The notes under the pieces were generated by a model. It did not search any database and was not told the DNA's origin. It saw only the letters and a list, made by a program, of their open reading frames with translations. Source: Bradyrhizobium guangdongense (GTDB taxonomy: Bacteria; Pseudomonadota; Alphaproteobacteria; Rhizobiales; Xanthobacteraceae). From it: DNA of 64,000 nucleotides. The DNA lies in the NCBI RefSeq assembly GCF_004114975.1, contig NZ_CP030051.1, positions 5,084,001 through 5,148,000 of the forward strand. The letters run 5' to 3'. Below, piece by piece: positions 58,840 through 64,000 of this stretch (its first letter is position 1; every line of letters begins with the position of its first letter). The position numbers were made by a program, and so were the translations under genes.

Positions 58840-59487
58840 ATGACGCCTGAACCGGATACCCAGACCGCCGACGAAGTCGACGCCAAGACTGACGCAAAGC
58901 ACGCCGCGAAAATGGCGAAGATCAAAGTCGCCCGCGACAAGATCATGGCGACCAAGAGCGGCGAAAAGGGCCTGATCATCGTCCACACCGGCGCCGGCAA
59001 GGGCAAATCCTCCTCGGCCTTCGGCATGATCGTGCGCTGCGTCGCCCATGGTTTCCCCTGCGCCGTCGTGCAGTTCATCAAGGGCGCCTGGGATACCGGC
59101 GAGCGGCGGCTGCTCACCGGCCATTTCGGCGAGCTCTGTCAGTTCCACGCCATGGGCGAAGGCTTTACCTGGGAGACCCAGGACCGCGCCCGCGATATCG
59201 CCGCCGCGCGCGCCGGCTGGGAGAAGGCCAAGGAGCTGATATCGGATTCCAATTTGCGCATGGTCGTGCTCGACGAGATCAACATCGCGCTGCGTTACGA
59301 TTATCTCGATATCGCCGAGGTGGTCGATTTCCTGAGGACCTCGAAGCCGCCGATGACGCATGTCGTGCTCACCGGGCGCAACGCCAAGGACGAGCTGATC
59401 GAGATCGCCGATCTCGTCACCGAGATGACGCTGGTGAAACATCCGTTCCGCTCCGGCATCAAGGCGCAGGCCGGCGTCGAGTTCTGA
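58840..59487 (+). CDS. cobO: Cob(I)yrinic acid a,c-diamide adenosyltransferase
   Basis: Transfers the adenosyl group of ATP to the cobalt of the corrin. The 215-residue protein has the P loop [24 protein letters not shown] and [10 protein letters not shown]. The first 40 residues are Lys/Asp-rich. It is divergent from the riboswitch-led operon, and a perfect 7-bp hairpin (58788-58808) lies before its start. It is followed by cobQ after seven bases. Confidence 0.93.
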   Translation: MTPEPDTQTADEVDAKTDAKHAAKMAKIKVARDKIMATKSGEKGLIIVHTGAGKGKSSSAFGMIVRCVAHGFPCAVVQFIKGAWDTGERRLLTGHFGELCQFHAMGEGFTWETQDRARDIAAARAGWEKAKELISDSNLRMVVLDEINIALRYDYLDIAEVVDFLRTSKPPMTHVVLTGRNAKDELIEIADLVTEMTLVKHPFRSGIKAQAGVEF

Positions 59488-59494
59488 AGACACG

Positions 59495-60943
59495 ATGGCA
59501 CGCGCGCTGATGATCCAGGGAGCCGGATCGGACGTGGGCAAATCGCTCATCGTCGCCGGCCTTGCGCGCGCCTTCACGCGGCGCGGCTTGCGCGTGCTCC
59601 CCTTCAAGCCGCAGAATATGTCGAACAATGCCGCCGTCACCGTCGATGGCGGCGAGATCGGCCGGGCGCAGGCGCTGCAGGCGCTCGCCGCCGGCGTCGA
59701 GCCGCACACCGACATGAACCCGGTGCTGCTCAAGCCCGAGACCGATGTCGGCGCGCAGATCATCGTGCAGGGCAAGCGCATCGCAACCGCGCGAGCGCGC
59801 GACTATGCGGCCATGAAGCCGTCGCTGATGGGCGCGGTGCTTGAGAGCTTCGGGCGGCTGAAGGCGCGCGCCGATCTGGTTCTGGTGGAAGGCGCCGGCA
59901 GCCCGGCCGAGGTGAATCTGCGCAAGGCCGACATCGCCAATATGGGCTTTGCGCGCAAGGCCGATGTGCCGGTCGTGCTGGTCGGCGACATCGATCGCGG
60001 CGGCGTCATCGCCCAGCTCGTCGGCATCAAGACGGTGATCGACCCTGACGATGCCGCGATGATCCAGGGCTTTGTCATCAACAAGTTCCGCGGCGATCCC
60101 ACGTTGTTCGATGACGGCTACAAGCTCATCGAACAGAAGACGGAATGGCGCGGGTTCGGCGTGCTGCCCTGGTTTGCACGTGCTAGCGAGCTGCCGGCCG
60201 AGGACGCGCTGGGTCTGAGTGATGCGCGCAAGCCCGGCCGGACCAAGCTCGCCTGCCTCGCGCTGTCGCGGATCGCCAATTTCGACGATCTCGATCCGCT
60301 CAAGCTCGAGCCTTCAGTCGATCTCGTGATGGTGCGTCCGGGTGAAGCGATCCCGGGCGATGTCAGGCTCGTCATCATTCCCGGCTCAAAATCCACCTGC
60401 GGCGATCTTGCCTTCCTGCGCGCGCAGGGCTGGGACATCGACCTCTTGGCGCATCACCGCAGGGGCGGCCATGTACTCGGTCTCTGCGGCGGCTATCAGA
60501 TGCTGGGCCGCAGCGTTGCCGACCCCGAGGGCATCGAAGGTCCCGCGGGCGAAACGCCGGGACTCGGCCTGCTGGATGTCACGACGCTGATGAGCCCGCA
60601 GAAGACGCTGACGCGCGTTGCGGCCGTGCATGCGGCGACGGATCAGCCGATCCAGGCTTATGAGATCCACATCGGCAGCACCGATGGTCCGGACCGCGCG
60701 CGCCCGTTCGCAAGACTGAACGGCGAACCGGAAGGCGCGATCTCGCCCGACGGCCGTGTGCAGGGCAGCTATCTGCACGGCCTGTTCACGTCGGATGATT
60801 TCCGCAAGGCGTATTTGGCCAAGCTCAACATTACCCCGGGCGAAGAGCCCTATCACGCCAGGGTCGAGAGCGCCCTCGACGCCCTCGCCGATCACATCGA
60901 ACAGCATCTCGACGTGGAAGGCCTGCTCGCGCTAGCGCGCTAG
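59495..60943 (+). CDS. cobQ: Cobyric acid synthase
   Basis: Amidates the b, d, e and g side chains of adenosylcobyrinate diamide. The 482-residue protein begins [20 protein letters not shown] and has [29 protein letters not shown] and the class I amidotransferase segment [12 protein letters not shown] with the active Cys. A C-terminal His lies in GSYLHGLF. It overlaps the end of the converging decarboxylase gene by 12 bases. Confidence 0.95.
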   Translation: MARALMIQGAGSDVGKSLIVAGLARAFTRRGLRVLPFKPQNMSNNAAVTVDGGEIGRAQALQALAAGVEPHTDMNPVLLKPETDVGAQIIVQGKRIATARARDYAAMKPSLMGAVLESFGRLKARADLVLVEGAGSPAEVNLRKADIANMGFARKADVPVVLVGDIDRGGVIAQLVGIKTVIDPDDAAMIQGFVINKFRGDPTLFDDGYKLIEQKTEWRGFGVLPWFARASELPAEDALGLSDARKPGRTKLACLALSRIANFDDLDPLKLEPSVDLVMVRPGEAIPGDVRLVIIPGSKSTCGDLAFLRAQGWDIDLLAHHRRGGHVLGLCGGYQMLGRSVADPEGIEGPAGETPGLGLLDVTTLMSPQKTLTRVAAVHAATDQPIQAYEIHIGSTDGPDRARPFARLNGEPEGAISPDGRVQGSYLHGLFTSDDFRKAYLAKLNITPGEEPYHARVESALDALADHIEQHLDVEGLLALAR

Positions 60944-61912
60944 GACGTCTGCGAGACGTGTCCATTCGGCCTCAGGACCCGGAAGCCCGAGGCGCAACCA
61001 TGTTGGATGGTCGGCAAACACACGCGACCAGATATGGCCCCGAGCGAGCTTGTCCTGTGCGGCAAGCGGGTCCGGGGTTTCGTAAAGACGGAACAGCGGC
61101 GCGCCACCGACGAGCCGCCAGCCCTGCCCTTGCGCCATCTTATCGAGGCGGGCGCAATCCCGCACGAGCCGCGCTGACGTCGCCTTGGCCCAGACGTCAT
61201 CGCACAACGCACGGCAGCCGATCGAGATCGCCGCCCCCGACACCGGCCATGGACCGGACATGGCTGCGAGCTTGCCCACGTCATCCGCATGGCCGATCGC
61301 GAAGCCGAGCCGCAGCCCGGCAAGACCATAGAACTTGCCGAACGAGCGCAGGATTGTCAGCCCCGATCGGTCCGCTTCTGCTGCGAGCGAGAGCTCGGGA
61401 ACGGGATCGGCAAAACTCTCGTCGATGACGAGGCGACCGACGCGCGGCAACAGCGCGAGCAGATCTGCTGGGAGACAACGGCGGCCGTCCGGATTGTTGG
61501 GATTGACGACGATGGCAAGATTGGCCCCCGCCAGCGCATCGAGCTCCCTGACCTCTTCGACCTGCCATCCCGCGGCCGACAGAACCGGCGCATATTCATT
61601 ATAGGTTGGCGCGAGGATACTCGCCTTTCCAGGCGGCGTGAGTTGTGGCAGCAACTGAATGACAGCCTGCGCTCCGCCCATCGCGACGATCGCAGCCTTC
61701 GTGCCATAAGCCTGCCGGGCGGCCTGGTGCAGCGCCTCGATCTCGGATCGCGACGGCAGCGCCCGCCAATGATGCGCGGCGATGTCGCCGATGGGATAAG
61801 GCAGCCGATTGATCCCGGTCGACAGATCGATCCAGTCTTCCGCGCGCCCGCCAAAACGCTGCTGGGCCAGATCGAGATTTCCACCGTGCTCACGCATGCC
61901 CCGTTCTTTCAT
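60932..61912 (-). CDS. cobD: Threonine-phosphate decarboxylase (CobD of Salmonella, CobC of Pseudomonas denitrificans)
   Basis: PLP enzyme that makes (R)-1-aminopropan-2-ol phosphate, the linker of the nucleotide loop. The 326-residue protein has [13 protein letters not shown] and [16 protein letters not shown] at the start, [10 protein letters not shown], and the PLP lysine motif [17 protein letters not shown]. The ATG at 61912 overlaps the cbiB stop as ATGA, so translation is coupled. A second start (61897) is possible. Confidence 0.9.
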   Translation of the reverse strand: MKERGMREHGGNLDLAQQRFGGRAEDWIDLSTGINRLPYPIGDIAAHHWRALPSRSEIEALHQAARQAYGTKAAIVAMGGAQAVIQLLPQLTPPGKASILAPTYNEYAPVLSAAGWQVEEVRELDALAGANLAIVVNPNNPDGRRCLPADLLALLPRVGRLVIDESFADPVPELSLAAEADRSGLTILRSFGKFYGLAGLRLGFAIGHADDVGKLAAMSGPWPVSGAAISIGCRALCDDVWAKATSARLVRDCARLDKMAQGQGWRLVGGAPLFRLYETPDPLAAQDKLARGHIWSRVFADHPTWLRLGLPGPEAEWTRLADVLAR

Positions 61913-62850
61913 GCGATGGCCAGGATCGCAAGGACACCTGCGAGTAGCAACATACCGCGTCGGTAGATCGCCAGCGCCTCGGAGATGTCTTCGGCATGCG
62001 GATCGCGCGCGCCTTCGTTGAGCCAGGGCTCGTCGGTCGCATTGCCGTGATAGATGCGCGGCCCGCTGAGCCGTACGCCGAGCGTGCCGGCCATCGCGGC
62101 TTCCGGCCAGCCGGCATTGGGCGAGCGATGGCGGCGCGCATCGCGCGTCATGCACGACAGCGCCTCCGTTCGCCGCGCTGCCAGCAGCACGAACAGGAAT
62201 CCCGTCAGCCGCGCCGGGATGAAGTTTGCGACATCGTCGATGCGCGCAGCCGCCCAGCCAAACGCCTCGTGACGTTCGTTGCGATGGCCGATCATGGAAT
62301 CCAGCGTGTTGATCGCCTTGTAGCCGAGGATGCCGGGCAAGCCGAACAGCGTGCCCCAGAACACTGGGGCGACGATTCCGTCCGAGGCATTCTCCGCGAG
62401 ACTCTCGATCGCCGCACGCGCGATGCCGGACTCATCGAGCGCGGCGGGATCGCGGCCGACGATGCGCGAGACCGCTTCGCGCGCGCCGCCGATGTCGCCT
62501 GCCTGCAAAGGAGTTGCGACATCAGCGACATGATCGTGCAGCGAGCGCAGCGCGACCAGCGGCCACGCCAGGACGCTGACCAGCACGATCTGAATCCACC
62601 CCGAGGGAAGTAGGACCTGAAGCAGCCAACCGAGCCCAACCGCCAGCGCGATCACGGACAGCGCGCCAGCGACACCAGCCACTCGGCGAACCGCCGGCGG
62701 ATCGGAGGCGCGATTCCAGCCGCGATCGATGACACCGATCAACCGGCCCAGCCAAGTCACGGGATGGCCGATCCGCGCGAACAGCGGTGACGGCCAGCCC
62801 GTGAAGGCATCCACCGCCATCGCCACCACCATCGCGCCCGCAAAACCCAT
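61909..62850 (-). CDS. cbiB: Adenosylcobinamide-phosphate synthase (CbiB; CobD of P. denitrificans)
   Basis: Membrane enzyme of 313 residues that attaches aminopropanol phosphate to adenosylcobyrate. Several helices are present. Signatures are HPVTWLGRLIGVID, IESLAENASDGIVAPVFWG and AINTLDSMIGHRNERHEAFGW. The start at 62850 has an AGGAGG site six bases before it. It is divergent from cobU with about 120 bases between the starts. Confidence 0.93.
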   Translation of the reverse strand: MGFAGAMVVAMAVDAFTGWPSPLFARIGHPVTWLGRLIGVIDRGWNRASDPPAVRRVAGVAGALSVIALAVGLGWLLQVLLPSGWIQIVLVSVLAWPLVALRSLHDHVADVATPLQAGDIGGAREAVSRIVGRDPAALDESGIARAAIESLAENASDGIVAPVFWGTLFGLPGILGYKAINTLDSMIGHRNERHEAFGWAAARIDDVANFIPARLTGFLFVLLAARRTEALSCMTRDARRHRSPNAGWPEAAMAGTLGVRLSGPRIYHGNATDEPWLNEGARDPHAEDISEALAIYRRGMLLLAGVLAILAIA

Positions 62851-62971
62851 GCCCGCCTCCTGCTCCGCCCCTGTTGCGCAAAGCAAGGGTTGAACGCAAG
62901 CCCCCGGATCCCTGATTTCGGCTTTGTCTTTGGCCGCGATTGGTGATTAGTCAGGCCCACAGGAGATTTTG

Positions 62972-63478
62972 ATGGCCGTCATCTTGATCACGGGCGGAGC
63001 GCGATCGGGCAAGAGCGTCCGCGCGGAAGCGCTTGCGCGCAGCTTTCCGGACCAGCCGCCGATCTACATCGCTACGGCCGAGGCGCTCGATGTCGAGATG
63101 GAAGCACGCATAGCTGGGCATCGCGCGCGACGCGGAACCGGTTGGATCGAGCGCGAGGCGCCGCTCGACCTCGTGCCCGCGCTCGTCGCGAGCGATGGCG
63201 GCGGCGCAAGGCTGGTGGATTGTCTGACGCTGTGGCTCTCCAACCTCATGCATGCGGAGCGCGATTGGGAGCGCGAGGTGAGCGAGCTCGCCGCTGCCCT
63301 GCCCCGCCTCAAGAGCCCCGTCATCTTTGTCACCAACGAGGTCGGACTTGGCATCGTGCCGGACAACGCATTGGCGCGCAGCTATCGCGATGCCGCCGGC
63401 ATCATGAACCAGACAATTGCTGATGTCGCCGATAAGGTCGAGTTCGTGGTCGCCGGCCTGCCGATGAAGCTGAAATGA
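62972..63478 (+). CDS. cobU: Adenosylcobinamide kinase / guanylyltransferase (CobU/CobP)
   Basis: Bifunctional enzyme of 168 residues that phosphorylates and then GMP-activates adenosylcobinamide. The P loop is ILITGGARSGKSVRAEALA. It also has YIATAEALDVEMEARIAGHR with the guanylyl-accepting His, VDCLTLWLSNLM and VFVTNEVGLGIVP-like VTNEVGLGIVPDN. AGGAG lies six bases before the ATG. Its stop overlaps the cobS start (ATGA). Confidence 0.94.
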   Translation: MAVILITGGARSGKSVRAEALARSFPDQPPIYIATAEALDVEMEARIAGHRARRGTGWIEREAPLDLVPALVASDGGGARLVDCLTLWLSNLMHAERDWEREVSELAAALPRLKSPVIFVTNEVGLGIVPDNALARSYRDAAGIMNQTIADVADKVEFVVAGLPMKLK

Positions 63479-64000
63479 CGCCGCGCGCCGACATCCTGAA
63501 AGACGTCGTCGCTGATCTCAGGATCGCTGCGTCTTTCGTCACGATCATGCCGGTGGCCTCGTCGAAGCCATCAGGCGACGGCGCCATCGCACGCGCAACC
63601 TGGGCGCTGCCGGTTGCGGGACTGCTGGTGGGGCTTGCGGGCGCACTGGCCTACAAGATCGCGATCCGCCTTGGCCTCGCGCCCAATCTCGCCGCCTTGC
63701 TCACACTGGCAACGACAGCCCTCGTCACCGGCGCGCTGCATGAGGATGGGCTCGCCGACACCGCCGATGGTCTCGGCGGTGGATACACGCGCGAGCGCAA
63801 GCTGGAGATCATGCGCGACAGCCGGATCGGGACCTATGGCGTCTGCGCGCTGATCCTGTCGTTCGGCTTGCGCTGGAGCGCGCTGGTCGCGATCGCCAGT
63901 CCGTGGGGCGTGATGCTCGCATTGATCGCGGCACATGCCGCGTCACGCGCGGGCGTGCCGGCCTTCATGTCGCTGGTGCCCCCGGCGCGACGCGATGGAC
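63475..64000 (+). CDS. cobS: Adenosylcobinamide-GDP ribazoletransferase (cobalamin synthase), C-terminal part outside the window
   Basis: Membrane enzyme that joins adenosylcobinamide-GDP to alpha-ribazole (CobV in P. denitrificans). About 175 residues are visible, starting MTPRADILKDVVADLRIAAS. The conserved acidic motif GALHEDGLADTADGLGGGYT and IMRDSRIGTYGVCALILSF are clear. Several helices are present. The start is coupled to the cobU stop (ATGA). The gene runs beyond base 64000. Confidence 0.93.
   Translation, partial: MTPRADILKDVVADLRIAASFVTIMPVASSKPSGDGAIARATWALPVAGLLVGLAGALAYKIAIRLGLAPNLAALLTLATTALVTGALHEDGLADTADGLGGGYTRERKLEIMRDSRIGTYGVCALILSFGLRWSALVAIASPWGVMLALIAAHAASRAGVPAFMSLVPPARRDG

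Noticed and set aside
58785..58840. A cobalamin riboswitch for cobO on the plus strand
   Set aside because: The conserved blocks read only on the minus strand; the hairpin at 58788-58808 is not part of the riboswitch core.

Overview
The window is 64 kb of very GC-rich chromosomal DNA from an alphaproteobacterium, most likely Bradyrhizobium or a close relative. This is inferred from protein character and gene content: an aerobic cob pathway with CobG, CobF and CobN, CtrA-type TTAA-N7-TTAA sites, a PleC/DivJ-like kinase, twin-arginine TRAP binding proteins and a DUF1289 protein. I saw no rRNA, tRNA, CRISPR array, transposase or prophage gene. Some starts are TTG or GTG and were chosen by Shine-Dalgarno spacing.

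1-11.4 kb holds housekeeping genes: glutathione reductase (cut by the window edge), a DUF2059 protein and rpiA on the minus strand; then phosphoglycolate phosphatase, a PEGA lipoprotein with a CtrA-like site upstream, moaA, a TRAP permease pair and an M20 peptidase on the plus strand; then a two-component system and a Cys-rich MarR regulator on the minus strand. 11.4-14.5 kb holds a YunG-like gene and two paralogous TRAP binding proteins, with a promoter and terminator between them that could form an sRNA or attenuator. 14.7-21.3 kb holds Mrp/ApbC, a VOC protein, a 3-hydroxyisobutyrate dehydrogenase-like enzyme, an NhaD-like antiporter, a histidine kinase behind a CtrA-like site, a DUF1289 protein and a retropepsin-like protease. 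21.3-27.1 kb looks like a stress/accessory set: SDR, zinc alcohol dehydrogenase, a small membrane protein, a GH13 enzyme, CsbD and a membrane-DUF305 fusion.

27.1-35.8 kb is a minus-strand catabolic operon. It reads N-carbamoyl-D-amino-acid hydrolase, D-hydantoinase, a five-gene peptide-type ABC transporter and an RbsD/FucU-like protein. Together these would import 5-substituted hydantoins and convert them to D-amino acids, but the hydantoinase gene carries a one-base frameshift. An MFS transporter and a GabD-like aldehyde dehydrogenase follow.

38.9-64 kb is a cobalamin region. A siderophore-type TonB receptor and a PepSY membrane protein lie behind a cobalamin riboswitch. A second cobalamin riboswitch heads a long minus-strand operon: DUF1636, cobW, cobN, cobG, cobH, cobI, cobJ, cobL, cobE, cobM, cobB, cobA, cobF, cobT. 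Most of its genes overlap by 1-4 bases. cobK sits inside it on the opposite strand, and its start codon overlaps that of cobL. On the other side of the riboswitch lie cobO, cobQ, the threonine-phosphate decarboxylase, cbiB, cobU and a truncated cobS. This covers almost all of the late-cobalt-insertion route from uroporphyrinogen III to cobalamin; the CobS/CobT chelatase subunits and BluB are not in the window. Both riboswitches are followed by hairpins that would bury the ribosome binding site of the first gene, which suggests translational control.
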